Source: JBGQDM01 sp041495845
GTDB lineage: Bacteria; Acidobacteriota; Terriglobia; Terriglobales; Acidobacteriaceae
Assembly (NCBI GenBank): GCA_041495845.1
Contig: JBGQDM010000018.1
Span: forward strand, 1-37,553
DNA length: 37,553 nucleotides
Reading direction: 5' to 3'
A program made the translations under genes and the position numbers. This document shows positions 18,275 to 26,778 of the stretch, piece after piece (within the stretch, counting starts at the first letter, position 1; every line of letters starts with the position of its first letter). The notes under the pieces were generated by a model. It was not told where the DNA came from. It was given only the letters and a program-made list of their open reading frames with translations, and did not search any database.

Positions 18275-19057
18275 TCAGCTTTCCTGTACCTTGCGGGCGA
18301 TGGCAGCGGCCCAACTGCGCGGAGCGAGGCGGGTGGATTGCGCGGCCAGCCAGTTCAAGCGGCCGGCGATGACCGACGGCTTGCCCTTCGACATGGCGCG
18401 ATATCCAATTTCCGCGACTTCGTGCGCGGTCATGAACGGAGCTTTCATCATGTTGGAGGACTTCATGCCAGCGCGCTCGTGGAATTCTGAGGTCGTAGGG
18501 CCGGGGCAGAGGCAGGTGACGGTAACACCTGTGCCACGGAGTTCGTTGGCAATGCCTTCGGAAAACGACAGCACATAGGCCTTGCTCGCGTAGTAGACCG
18601 CCATCAGCGGGCCGGGCTGGAAGGCCGCGGTAGAAGCGACGTTTAGGATGCGGCCGCGGCGGCGCTCGAGCATGGGACGAAGGTAAAGCTTGGTGAGGTG
18701 CGTCAGAGAAACGATGTTGACCTGGAGTTGCCGCAGTTCTTCGCTGAGGTCGAGATTCGCGTAGGCCCCAAACTGGCCGAAGCCGGCGTTGTTGACGAGG
18801 ACATCCACGGAAACCCCTGCCTCCTGTGTTTTCTGCCAAACGCGATCGGGAGAGCCGGGTTGAGAAAGATCCGCGACAATTACCGTGATGCGCGCAGAGT
18901 GGGCTTGCTCCAGTTCGGCGGCAAGTTGCTGGAGTTTCGCAGCGTTGCGGGCAACCAACACCAGGTCGTGACCTTCGCGAGCGAGAATGCGTGCGAGCTC
19001 GAGGCCGATGCCGGCGGAGGCGCCAGTGACGAGAGCGGTGGGGCGAGAGTCGTTCAT
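18275..19057 (-). CDS. Short-chain dehydrogenase/reductase (classical SDR)
   Basis: A 260-residue NAD(P)-dependent oxidoreductase. It has the TGxxxGIG motif (TGASAGIG, about 10-17), the NNAG motif (about 90), a catalytic Ser in NVASTAAF, and YxxxK in YYASKAY. The motif CPGPTTSEFHERAG after the active site resembles the DltE/YqjQ-like group of SDRs acting on lipophilic or unknown substrates. The ATG at 19057 is chosen because it places the Rossmann motif ten residues in; the frame extends 67 codons upstream without conserved character. Substrate unknown. The gene ends four bases from the convergent secreted-protein gene and lies 107 bases downstream of the aldolase. Confidence 0.9.
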   Translation of the reverse strand: MNDSRPTALVTGASAGIGLELARILAREGHDLVLVARNAAKLQQLAAELEQAHSARITVIVADLSQPGSPDRVWQKTQEAGVSVDVLVNNAGFGQFGAYANLDLSEELRQLQVNIVSLTHLTKLYLRPMLERRRGRILNVASTAAFQPGPLMAVYYASKAYVLSFSEGIANELRGTGVTVTCLCPGPTTSEFHERAGMKSSNMMKAPFMTAHEVAEIGYRAMSKGKPSVIAGRLNWLAAQSTRLAPRSWAAAIARKVQES

Positions 19058-19164
19058 GGGATTCGAGAAGCTAATCCTAGTGGTTGATGGCGCGCACAAG
19101 AAGCAGGACGGCACAGCTGCCCGTCCTGCTGCAGTTGCGGAGTTGAAAATCGCGGGCTCGGTCG

Positions 19165-20154
19165 TTACGACACGCCGTAGGCGGGAAACCACGAAGTGGC
19201 TGCTTTCAGCCGCTGGTTTACGTTCTTGATGTTGTTCACGCCTTCGGTTTCCAGCCACTTGCGGAAGGCGGCTGCGCCCTGCTTGGCGTAGATGGGCACG
19301 CCGTCTTTCCAGGTGGCACGACCGCAGAGCACTCCGTTAAATTTCACACCGGATTCGGCGGCGAATTCAAGTGTCTCAGTGAACTCGGGATTGCTGACGC
19401 CGGCGGAAAGATAGATAAACGGCTTGGTGGCAACGGCGGCGGCGCTGCGGAAATGCCCCATGGCTTCCTGCCGCGTGTAGGCTTTTTGTCCGGAGAAATG
19501 CTTGGTGCCTTCCACGTACTTCATGTTGACGGGGACTTCGACTTTGAGGATGTCCACGCCGTAGCGTTCTTTGGAAAATTCACGCATGCTGCCGGTGACG
19601 ATTTCGGGTTTTTTCTTGGCATACTCGAGGCCTTTTTCGTCGGCGCCCTCTTCGTAGCCCACGAATTCGAGGAAATAGGGAATGTCGTTGGCACGGCACT
19701 CGTCGCCGATGCGTTCCACCCAGGCGTGCTTCTTGTCATTGATTGCGGGCCCGTCGAAGGGCGTGTAGTAGAGGAGGATCTTCAGGCAATCGGCGCCGGC
19801 TTCCTTGATGCGCCGGACTGACCAGTTGTCGAGCAGATCGCCGAGGCGGCCGGGGCCGGTCTTGTCGTAGCCGGTCTTTTCGTAGGCCATGAGCAGGCCG
19901 GCGTTCTTGGCGCGGCGCTTGGAGGCGGGAATGCCCCACTCTGGATCCAGCAAGATGGCGCTGGCGTGCGGAGTCAGAATTTCGGTGACCAGGGACTTGA
20001 ACTCTTCCATCATGGCATCGGAGATTTCCGAGCCTTTTTCTTTGGCCAGGGATTTCTGCAGCGAGCCGCGTTGGTCCATGGCGGCGGCAGCGATGACGCC
20101 GCGGGCATCGGAAACGGCCTTCAAACCAGCCAGCTTGCCGGGTGTGAGTTGCAT
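19165..20154 (-). CDS. lacD: Tagatose-1,6-bisphosphate aldolase-like class I aldolase (LacD family)
   Basis: A 329-residue TIM-barrel aldolase of the LacD family, which cleaves tagatose 1,6-bisphosphate (and, with loose specificity, related ketose bisphosphates) to dihydroxyacetone phosphate and glyceraldehyde 3-phosphate through a Schiff base. The start ATG at 20154 has GGAGG five bases upstream. The putative Schiff-base lysine is Lys204 in DILKVEVPVN. Other family motifs are AMDQRGSL (25-32), LLDPEWG (68-74), KILLYYTPF (125-133) and GVLCGRATWKDGV near the C terminus. No other tagatose-pathway gene adjoins it, so the physiological substrate may differ from that of lactococcal LacD. Confidence 0.88.
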   Translation of the reverse strand: MQLTPGKLAGLKAVSDARGVIAAAAMDQRGSLQKSLAKEKGSEISDAMMEEFKSLVTEILTPHASAILLDPEWGIPASKRRAKNAGLLMAYEKTGYDKTGPGRLGDLLDNWSVRRIKEAGADCLKILLYYTPFDGPAINDKKHAWVERIGDECRANDIPYFLEFVGYEEGADEKGLEYAKKKPEIVTGSMREFSKERYGVDILKVEVPVNMKYVEGTKHFSGQKAYTRQEAMGHFRSAAAVATKPFIYLSAGVSNPEFTETLEFAAESGVKFNGVLCGRATWKDGVPIYAKQGAAAFRKWLETEGVNNIKNVNQRLKAATSWFPAYGVS

Positions 20155-20304
20155 GCGTGCCTCCGAGAGATTTAGTTCTGGATTAGGACAGCCGTCCGGT
20201 GGCGCTCTGCCAGAAACGGCGACCAATTGTATACGATGCGCGCGTCCCCTGGCGGTAACGGGTCCTCAGGGGCCAAAGCCCGCGTTTTTTTGGTTCTGGG
20301 CGGC

Positions 20305-20319
20305 GCGGCTGAAAGCCGC
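20305..20319. repeat. Palindromic intergenic element (GCGGCTGAAAGCCGC)
   Basis: A perfect 6-bp stem GCGGCT/AGCCGC with loop GAA lies between the rph stop and the aldolase start, embedded in GGCGCGGCTGAAAGCCGCAC. I recall similar elements in intergenic DNA of Acidobacteria. In the direction of rph transcription no T-run follows it, so it is not a standard terminator. A T7 run sits at about 20285-20291 on the plus strand but has no upstream gene to terminate. Confidence 0.45.
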
Positions 20320-20334
20320 ACCCCTTCAAAGCCC

Positions 20335-21072
20335 CTATTGCCGCAGGGGTAAGCTGCCCAGGACCGCGCGCTGTTTGGCGATCAGCGAGTCGATGCCATG
20401 GCGGGCCAATTCCATCATCTGGCGCAACTGTTGCTCGTCGAAGGGGTGCTGTTCGGCGGTGGCCTGAACTTCGACGATCTTGCCGGCTCCCGTCATGACG
20501 AAGTTCAGGTCCACTTCAGCGCGCGAATCTTCTTCGTAGCACAGGTCGAGCAGAATCTCGCCGTCCACCAGACCAACACTGGTGGCGGCGACAAAGTCGC
20601 GTAGGGGTACGGTGGAGAGCGTGCCTGCTTCCACCAGCTTCTGCAACGCGAGCCCCAAGGCAACGAAGGCACCAGTGATGGATGCGGTGCGAGTGCCGCC
20701 GTCTGCCTGGATGACATCGCAGTCGAGGAAGAGCGTGCGCTCGCCCAGTTGCTTGAGGTCGGTGATGGCGCGGAGGGAACGGCCGATGAGCCGTTGGATT
20801 TCCTGCGTGCGTCCACTGGGGCGGCCCTTGGTGGCGTCGCGCTGCGAGCGGGTCAGCGTGGCGCGCGGCAGCATCCCGTATTCTCCGGTGACCCAGCCCT
20901 TGCCTGTGCCCTGCAGGAACCTGGGCACAGTTTCTTCAATGGAAGCCGTGCAGATGACGCGGGTGTTGCCAACTTCGATCAGTACCGACCCTTCGGCGAT
21001 GGAGATGAAGTCGGGCGTGAGAATGACGGGGCGCATTTGCTCGGCGTTGCGATTATCAGAACGAAAGATCAT
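20335..21072 (-). CDS. rph: Ribonuclease PH
   Basis: Phosphorolytic 3'-5' exoribonuclease that trims tRNA precursor 3' ends and takes part in rRNA turnover; active as a hexameric ring in the cytoplasm. The 245-residue product shows the family signature throughout: MRPVILTPDFISIAEGSVLI near the N terminus, ATLTRSQRDATKGRPSGRTQEIQRLIGRSLR (about 71-100, the phosphate- and RNA-contacting arginines), LDCDVIQADGGTRTASITGAFVAL (about 118-140) and the C-terminal TAEQHPFDEQQLRQMMELA. Length is the usual 238-250. It is the last gene of a DUF1015 - amidase - GerMN - rph unit, 43 bases after the GerMN stop. Confidence 0.97.
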   Translation of the reverse strand: MIFRSDNRNAEQMRPVILTPDFISIAEGSVLIEVGNTRVICTASIEETVPRFLQGTGKGWVTGEYGMLPRATLTRSQRDATKGRPSGRTQEIQRLIGRSLRAITDLKQLGERTLFLDCDVIQADGGTRTASITGAFVALGLALQKLVEAGTLSTVPLRDFVAATSVGLVDGEILLDLCYEEDSRAEVDLNFVMTGAGKIVEVQATAEQHPFDEQQLRQMMELARHGIDSLIAKQRAVLGSLPLRQ

Positions 21073-21115
21073 GGCGGAATTCTAGCAGCGCGAGGAGTTC
21101 TGCGGGTGGAGCCGC

Positions 21116-21706
21116 TTATTGCGCGGCCTTGATCTGATTCACCACTTGCTCGACATTTCCCACGTCATAGAAGCCGGTGAGGTCGGCGTGTCCGGCGAGG
21201 GTTTCGCGTTCCTTGCCGTCGACCAGAATTTTGACGCGGGAAATTCCGGGCACACTGGTGGCGAGGGTGTGCACCAGGGAAAGCACGGTGAGTTCTTCGA
21301 CCAGAATGCCGGAGCGATGGCCGTCGGCGAAGGCGGTGTTGGCATCAATGACCGCCACGCCGTCGACCAGATACACGTTGCGGATTTCCGAGCCAGCGGC
21401 GATCGGGTGCGGCGAGGAGGACTCTTGGTAGGCGGCGAACAGCGCACGCAAAACCTGCTGCGCGCGTTCCTGACGGTCGGAGGGCAGGGGAATGGAGGCG
21501 CCGCGCGCGACCAGCATGCCGGGGTCATCGTAGGCGACATAAAGGGTCACCGTCTCGGTGGGGCCGACCACGGGAGGGGCAACGTGAGCGCTTTCTGTAA
21601 CTCGAGGTGGGGGTGCGTGACGCTTCCAGTACCAAAGATATCCGCTTAATCCCAGCACGGCCCCGAGCAGGACAACGAACGCAATCTGGAGATGGCGCGG
21701 GATCAT
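21116..21706 (-). CDS. GerMN domain protein (spore germination GerM-like, in a putative non-sporeformer)
   Basis: A 196-residue envelope protein with an N-terminal membrane anchor or signal (about 7-27) and a single GerMN domain (about 50-190). Family features are VTLYVAYDD at the domain start, the central VRNVYLVDGVAVIDAN-like strand pair (here IRNVYLVDGVAVIDANTAF) and the C-terminal VKILVDGKERETLAGHADLTGF. GerMN domains occur in sporulation proteins but also in envelope proteins of non-sporulating bacteria. Its ATG overlaps the amidase stop by four bases (ATGA), which indicates translational coupling, so a role in peptidoglycan remodelling with that amidase is a reasonable inference. Confidence 0.88.
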   Translation of the reverse strand: MIPRHLQIAFVVLLGAVLGLSGYLWYWKRHAPPPRVTESAHVAPPVVGPTETVTLYVAYDDPGMLVARGASIPLPSDRQERAQQVLRALFAAYQESSSPHPIAAGSEIRNVYLVDGVAVIDANTAFADGHRSGILVEELTVLSLVHTLATSVPGISRVKILVDGKERETLAGHADLTGFYDVGNVEQVVNQIKAAQ

Positions 21707-23109
21707 CGTGCGTTCTCCAGTTGCCCGCGGGAGGCGAGCAGTGTGGCGGCGACGGCGGTGGCGACCGCATCCTGATAAGTGGCGGAGCTGAGATCGTTCA
21801 CATCGCCGGACGTCGGTGCGATCTCGAGGGCAATGGCGGGCGCAGTCACATGGTGTAGCGGCGCCAGCGGGGCGGCCAACACCTTGGCGGGAATGTCATG
21901 ACGCTGGAGCTCGGCGGCGATGCTGCCGGCGGCAGCCTGACTGAGCTTGAGGAACGGAGCCTGGGCCGTTTCCCAGGGCCGGAAGGGGCCGCGCGCGTCG
22001 GGACCAGCGGGGAGCAGTGCCGAATACACATGCACTCCCGCACCCGAGGAAGTGCTGTGTATGGCGATGTAGATCACAGGATGCGAATTGTTGATCAGGG
22101 CGGCGCGCTGTTCCAGCGTGATCGCCGCATCGGAGTCGCGGAGCACCAGAGCGGAAACGCCCTTGCTTTCAAATTCTTTGGCCAAGCGGTGGGCAAACGC
22201 GAGGTTGATGTCTTTCTCCGCCAGCGTAGCGCTGAGTGCGGCGCCGCGATCGCTGCCGCCGTGCGTCGCGTCCACAATGGCAAAGTAGCGGTGGTAGGCG
22301 CCCGGGCCGGTGGCGGAAGCAGTACCGGTGGATGTCGTGCCCGAGCTGGGAGTAGTCGACGGAACCGCCGCGGCACCTGGCTGTCTTTGTCCCTGCGGGG
22401 CCGGCGAGAGCGTAACGGTGCGGCCTTCATTGCGAAAGCTGGCCAGCAGCGGTACGGATGTGGTGACCAGCAACTCCGCCGTGCCGTTATTTTCCAGATA
22501 GCTCAGCGCGGTAATGCTCTTGTCATCAAACGTGGTTGAAGTTGTGCTCCCGGCCTGCAGCGGCTCGCGGGTAAAAGTGAGGTGGACTTTTCCCGGCTCG
22601 GTGGCCACGGTCGGGTTCACCGCAGAGGTGAAGGTGAGAGTGAGTTGGGGTGGCGGGCCCTTACTCAATTCCACGGTGTAACGGACGGAGACGTTGCCCA
22701 CAAACAGGCGTCGCGCCGCCTCGTGAAAGCTGATGTTGCTGCTGGCGGTGATCTGCGCCAGCAGCGCGCTGAGAGAAGAGGATGGCACTAACCCGCGTCC
22801 GTTCTCCAGGCGAAAAGGCGCAGTCAGGTTGAGATCACGGCCGCGCACTTTGGCGCGCGTCTTGCCGTCAGTAAATTCCGCGTCAGCCTGGTTGAAGCGC
22901 AACTTCCACTTCTTGCCATCCGGAATCGCGCCTACGTTGCCAAGGGGCTCCAACACTTCCAACAGGCCAACGTAGTCGCGTCCCTCGCGCTCGAGCACGG
23001 GCAGGCTGTAGCTGGTCTGTGGAGAGTAAACCGAGATGCGTTTTTCCTCTGCGGGCGTGGCTGGGGCCAGCAGGAGAACAAACGCCACCCAGTTCTTAAT
23101 CGAGCGCAT
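21703..23109 (-). CDS. N-acetylmuramoyl-L-alanine amidase (Amidase_3/AmiC-like)
   Basis: Secreted zinc amidase that cuts the bond between N-acetylmuramic acid and the stem peptide, needed for cell separation. The 468-residue protein has a short signal peptide (about 1-20), an N-terminal beta-rich region (about 25-235) that may be a copper-amine-oxidase-N-like and AMIN-like targeting module, a Thr/Ser/Gly/Pro-rich linker (about 240-275), and a C-terminal Amidase_3 domain. Zinc-site candidates are His in DATHGGSD (usual form DxGHGG, so Thr replaces Gly), Glu in AEKDINLAFA and His in AIHST. The catalytic Glu is probably in ALEIAP. Its start overlaps the DUF1015 gene by 14 bases and its stop overlaps GerMN. 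Confidence 0.88.
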   Translation of the reverse strand: MRSIKNWVAFVLLLAPATPAEEKRISVYSPQTSYSLPVLEREGRDYVGLLEVLEPLGNVGAIPDGKKWKLRFNQADAEFTDGKTRAKVRGRDLNLTAPFRLENGRGLVPSSSLSALLAQITASSNISFHEAARRLFVGNVSVRYTVELSKGPPPQLTLTFTSAVNPTVATEPGKVHLTFTREPLQAGSTTSTTFDDKSITALSYLENNGTAELLVTTSVPLLASFRNEGRTVTLSPAPQGQRQPGAAAVPSTTPSSGTTSTGTASATGPGAYHRYFAIVDATHGGSDRGAALSATLAEKDINLAFAHRLAKEFESKGVSALVLRDSDAAITLEQRAALINNSHPVIYIAIHSTSSGAGVHVYSALLPAGPDARGPFRPWETAQAPFLKLSQAAAGSIAAELQRHDIPAKVLAAPLAPLHHVTAPAIALEIAPTSGDVNDLSSATYQDAVATAVAATLLASRGQLENAR

Positions 23110-24445
23110 AAATCGTAAGACCAGTCAGTAACTTCGGATAAAAGTCGGTGGATTTCTGGGGAAGCACTTCTCCGGCAAAGGCGATGTCGCGCACTTGCTC
23201 CATGCGGCAGGGATTCATGAGAAAGACAATGTTGGCCTGTCCGCTGCGGACGCGCTCGAGGCCCTCAGCGGTGTCGCGCACGTAGGCGAGGTTCTGTTGC
23301 TGGCGGATGGACTCTTCGGTGAGTCCGAGCGCGCCTGCCAACAGGCAACGGTGCAGTTGCACGACATCGAGGTTCTGCTGCCGGAAAGAATAGCCGGAAA
23401 AAATCTCGGCGCCCGCGGCCTTGGGAGTATGGAATAGAAACGCCTGGGACGCGCAGACCCCGAGCAGGGCAACCCCCGCGCGGCTGGCAGAGCGCAGCAG
23501 TCCGCGGGCACGATCGGCGTCGAGGCCGGGCTCCACTTGTTCGATGTTGAAGTAGGCTCCAGCGCGGGCGAGGAATTGCTCCGGCGAGAATGACGGCAGG
23601 CTGTGCACCACGCGATGGGTGGGCAGAATGACGAGACCGGGGCTGTCCATATTAATGAAGGTCATCATCACCATTTCGTAGGGAGCCAGTTCTTCGGCTG
23701 CGGGGAGCCAGCGCTCGCCGGTCTTCTGGCGGGGCACAGCAATGACGGCGGTGGGGGCGGAGGCGCGGCGTTCGTCGCGGTAGGCGAGCGCAGTTTCGTA
23801 ACGATGGTGGCCGTCCGCGATGATCAGACGCTGGTCGCGCATCTGGGCACGCACCATCTCGATGAGGCTGGGATCGGAAAGTTTCCAGGTGCGATGCTGC
23901 ACGCCGTACTCGTCTTCCACCTCAAGGATGGGAGCGGAGGCAGTCTGGAGCAGGGAGTCCAGCTCTCCGGCGCCAGAGTAGAGCATGAAGAGTTGGCCGA
24001 AGTGGGCGCGGGTGGCGCGCAAAAGATCAAGGCGGTCAGCTTTGGGGCGGGCCAGCGTCTGTTCGTGGCGGAAGACCACGCCGGAGGAGTAGTCTTCCAG
24101 GCGGCCGAGGGCGATGAAGCCGCGCCGCTCCTGCCGGCCATAGCCTCCGGGCGCTTCAAACGTCTGGGTGTAGGGATAGATGGCGGGCTGAGCGTCCTGC
24201 AGAAAGATACCTTGGCGGCGCCAGTCCTGAAAAAAACCGGCGGCGCGAGTATAGACGCTGTTCTGCGGGGTGTCGTCCGGTTCCTTACGCCCAAGAATGA
24301 TGCGCACCAGATTGTGCGGGCTGGCGCTGTAGTAGCGGTCCTGCAGGACGGGGGTGATTTTGTCGTAGGGCTGGGTAACGACCTCGACCGGTCTGACCCG
24401 GCTGGGGTCATAGCGAAGGGCGCGAAACGGCGCAATCAGGGCCAT
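23096..24445 (-). CDS. DUF1015 family protein
   Basis: A 449-residue cytoplasmic protein of the DUF1015 family, whose biochemical role I cannot state with confidence. The N terminus MALIAPFRALRYDP and VVTQPYDKI are family hallmarks. Also present are NLVRIILG, RRGFIALGRLEDY, the motif IIADGHHRYETALAYRDE (about 208-225, conserved and probably the active-site region) and EMVMMTFINMDSPGLVILPTHRVVH. Length fits the family (410-450). It is the first gene of the operon leading to the amidase, GerMN and rph; an extended -10 promoter lies a few bases before its start. Confidence 0.9.
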   Translation of the reverse strand: MALIAPFRALRYDPSRVRPVEVVTQPYDKITPVLQDRYYSASPHNLVRIILGRKEPDDTPQNSVYTRAAGFFQDWRRQGIFLQDAQPAIYPYTQTFEAPGGYGRQERRGFIALGRLEDYSSGVVFRHEQTLARPKADRLDLLRATRAHFGQLFMLYSGAGELDSLLQTASAPILEVEDEYGVQHRTWKLSDPSLIEMVRAQMRDQRLIIADGHHRYETALAYRDERRASAPTAVIAVPRQKTGERWLPAAEELAPYEMVMMTFINMDSPGLVILPTHRVVHSLPSFSPEQFLARAGAYFNIEQVEPGLDADRARGLLRSASRAGVALLGVCASQAFLFHTPKAAGAEIFSGYSFRQQNLDVVQLHRCLLAGALGLTEESIRQQQNLAYVRDTAEGLERVRSGQANIVFLMNPCRMEQVRDIAFAGEVLPQKSTDFYPKLLTGLTIYALD

Positions 24446-24463
24446 GTGTCTGGAAGAACTGGC

Positions 24464-24472
24464 ATTGTATCA
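24464..24472 (-). promoter_or_regulatory. Extended -10 promoter for the DUF1015-amidase-GerMN-rph operon
   Basis: On the minus strand TGATACAAT fits TGn followed by TACAAT (five of six with TATAAT). The -35 region at 17 bases is poor, as usual for extended -10 promoters. The predicted transcript would begin about 10-12 bases before the ATG at 24445, leaving a very short leader without an evident ribosome site. Confidence 0.4.
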
Positions 24473-24575
24473 AGTTCAATGGAGGCTGCCCGAGACTCAG
24501 CCCTAGCCGAGTGCCGCTCGTCCCAGAGTCCTTAGGCTCCGGGGCCATAAGGGTGCTTCCGCGGCCACCGGCGTG

Positions 24576-24584
24576 TGATACTAT
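24576..24584 (+). promoter_or_regulatory. Possible extended -10 promoter for the VWFA gene pair
   Basis: TGATACTAT on the plus strand matches TGn plus TACTAT (four of six). No good -35 is seen. It would give a leader of about 105 bases to the ATG at 24697. Confidence 0.3.
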
Positions 24585-24696
24585 CCGCCTCAATGAGGTA
24601 AGAATTATGGCCCGCGGCACGGGGTGCGGGTCATCTCGCCCCGGGAATTCAGTTCGATCTTCCGATCCGGCCGCGTGCCGGCGTCTCCGAGGAAGT

Positions 24697-25713
24697 ATGC
24701 GGCCTTACGCCCTGCGCCCGTTGCCGTTTTGCCTGCTGCTCCTGGCAGGTGTCGCCTTGGCCGCTTTGCCTGCGCGCGCACAAAGTGAGATGGACAATGC
24801 GCACGTTCAGCCCCGGCCCGCGCCCACGCAGGCGGCAGTCAAAGAGCCGGACATTGACCCCTCCCTGAAGACCCATACCAAGCCCATTAAGGTAGACGTG
24901 GATCTGGTGCTGATTCCGGTTACCATCACCGATCCCATGAACCGGCTGGTCACCGGCCTGGACCAGGAAAACTTTGAGATCTTCGAGGGCAGCGAGGCGC
25001 AGCCCATCAAGCATTTTTCCAGCGAAGACGCTCCGGTGTCGCTGGGCGTCATCTTTGACGTCAGCGGCAGCATGAAGAGCAAGATCGAGAAGTCGCGCGA
25101 GGCGTGCATCGAATTTTTCAAGACGGCAAACCCGCAAGACGAATTTTTCATGATCACGTTTGCCGACAAACCGGAGGAAGTCTCCGACTTTACGCAGTCG
25201 GTGGAGGACATCCAGGGCAAGCTGGTCTACACGCTGCCCCAGGGGCGCACCGCGCTGCTGGATGCGATTTACCTGGGCGTGAACAAGATGCGGCAGGCGC
25301 GTTATCCCAAGAAGGCGCTGCTCATTATTTCTGACGGCGGCGACAATCACAGCCGCTACACCGAGCGGGAAATCAAAACCATGGTGAAGGAAGCCGATGT
25401 GATGATCTATGCCATCGGCCTCTACGACCACTATTTTGCTTCGGATGAAGAACGGCTGGGGCCGGGGTTGCTCGCCGACATCACGGAAATGACGGGCGGA
25501 CGCGCCTTCACCATCGACAATCCGAATGATCTGGCCGATGTGGCCACGAAGATCGGGATTGAACTGCGCAATCAGTATGTGCTGGGGTACCGGCCGCAGA
25601 ACCCCATGCACGACGGGAAATGGCGTAAGATCAAAGTAAAGTTGCTGCCTCCGAAAGGGCTGCCACCGCTGAAGATTTATGCCAAGACCGGATACTATGC
25701 GCCTGCGGAGTGA
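24697..25713 (+). CDS. Secreted VWFA-related protein 1 (acidobacterial type)
   Basis: A 338-residue exported protein with a signal peptide (about 1-29, ending Ala-Arg-Ala) and a von Willebrand factor A domain. The N-terminal beta region KVDVDLVLIPVTITDPMNRLVTGLDQENFEIFEG (about 65-98) is the hallmark of the acidobacterial VWFA-related family. The metal-ion-dependent adhesion site reads Asp121-Val-Ser123-Gly-Ser125, with the later SDGGDN segment supplying another ligand. The C-terminal ending IRIxYKxxxG-like pattern appears as NQYVLGYRPQNPMHDGKWRKIKVKL. The start at 24697 has AGGA about 5 bases upstream. Role unknown; VWFA domains bind protein partners through a divalent metal. A second family member follows and overlaps its end. 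Confidence 0.9.
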   Translation: MRPYALRPLPFCLLLLAGVALAALPARAQSEMDNAHVQPRPAPTQAAVKEPDIDPSLKTHTKPIKVDVDLVLIPVTITDPMNRLVTGLDQENFEIFEGSEAQPIKHFSSEDAPVSLGVIFDVSGSMKSKIEKSREACIEFFKTANPQDEFFMITFADKPEEVSDFTQSVEDIQGKLVYTLPQGRTALLDAIYLGVNKMRQARYPKKALLIISDGGDNHSRYTEREIKTMVKEADVMIYAIGLYDHYFASDEERLGPGLLADITEMTGGRAFTIDNPNDLADVATKIGIELRNQYVLGYRPQNPMHDGKWRKIKVKLLPPKGLPPLKIYAKTGYYAPAE

Positions 25714-26743
25714 CCGCGGCGCGGGCCGCGTAGTAATTATTGCTCTCCTTCTGGTGACCGGGTTGCGGGCGCAGAGTGCGCCGCCTGCCGCCACTCCTCC
25801 ACCCACGCAGAACTCCACCGTCCCCGCAACTCCGCCTCCGGGCAACGCCCAGAGCGAGAGCGGGCAGCAGCCTTCCACTGAGGGTGGGACCTTCGTCTTC
25901 CGCAAGAAAGTGGAGGAAGTGGTGGTCCACGCCACGGTGGTGGACGACAAACTCCGCCTGGTGACTGACCTCGATCGCAATTCCTTTTTTGTCTACGAAG
26001 ATGGCCGCCTGCAAGCCATTACTTCGTTTCGCCACGAGGACATCCCCGTGTCCATGGGCATTGTGATCGACAATTCCGGGTCGATGCGGGAGAAGCGGCT
26101 GAAAGTAAACCAGGCGGCGCTGAATCTGGTGCGCTCCAGCAATTCCCAGGACGAAGTCTTCATCGTGAATTTCAATGATGAGTATTACCTCGATCAGGAC
26201 TTTACCTCGGACATCACCAAGCTGAAGGAAGGTCTGGAGAAGTACGTGACGCGAGGCGGGACGGCGCTTTATGACGCGGTGGTGGCTTCCGCCGAGCACT
26301 TGAAGAAAGCGGCGCGCCTGGAAAAGAAGGTCTTGTTCGTAGTCACCGATGGCGAAGACACGGCCAGCGGTGAATCACTGGAGCAGGCGGTGCGCCACTT
26401 GCAGGAAGAGAATGGGCCCACGGTTTATACCATCGGAATCCTGGGCGAAGAAAAAACGCGGCGGGCTAAACGCGCTCTACAAGTGATGGCGGAGCGCACC
26501 GGCGGGATCGTATTCCTGCCCAACACACTCGACGAAGTGGATGCCATCAGCAAAGCGGTGGCGCACGATATTCGCAACCAATACACCATTGGTTACAAGC
26601 CGACGAACCCCAAAACCGCTGGCGGCTATCGGGCGATTCGCGTGGACGTGCGGGCGCGGGGCTACAGCAAGCTGACGGCGCGAACCAAAAGCGGGTACTA
26701 CGCAGGCCAGTCAGCCCCTGGCGCTGGTGCTGCGGGTCGTTGA
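25697..26743 (+). CDS. Secreted VWFA-related protein 2 (acidobacterial type)
   Basis: A paralogue of the preceding gene, 348 residues. It has an N-terminal signal segment (about 11-25), a Pro/Thr/Gln-rich linker (about 27-62), then the same beta strand plus VWFA arrangement: VVHATVVDDKLRLVTDLDRNSFFVYEDG, followed by a MIDAS Asp125-Asn-Ser127-Gly-Ser129 and a later TDGEDT. The C terminus NQYTIGYKPTNPKTAGGYRAIRVDVR aligns with its neighbour. The ATG at 25697 (GGA just upstream) overlaps the first gene by 17 bases; an ATG at 25679 is also in frame. The tight overlap suggests the two are made together and may act together. Confidence 0.9.
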   Translation: MRLRSDRGAGRVVIIALLLVTGLRAQSAPPAATPPPTQNSTVPATPPPGNAQSESGQQPSTEGGTFVFRKKVEEVVVHATVVDDKLRLVTDLDRNSFFVYEDGRLQAITSFRHEDIPVSMGIVIDNSGSMREKRLKVNQAALNLVRSSNSQDEVFIVNFNDEYYLDQDFTSDITKLKEGLEKYVTRGGTALYDAVVASAEHLKKAARLEKKVLFVVTDGEDTASGESLEQAVRHLQEENGPTVYTIGILGEEKTRRAKRALQVMAERTGGIVFLPNTLDEVDAISKAVAHDIRNQYTIGYKPTNPKTAGGYRAIRVDVRARGYSKLTARTKSGYYAGQSAPGAGAAGR

Positions 26744-26778
26744 CGCTCCGCGGCCGGTTCCGTACCCTGTAAGTGTTC

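Noticed and set aside
20281..20319. Hairpin and T-run downstream of rph as an intrinsic terminator
   Set aside because: On the rph strand the hairpin is followed by an A-run, not a T-run; in the other direction there is no gene to terminate.
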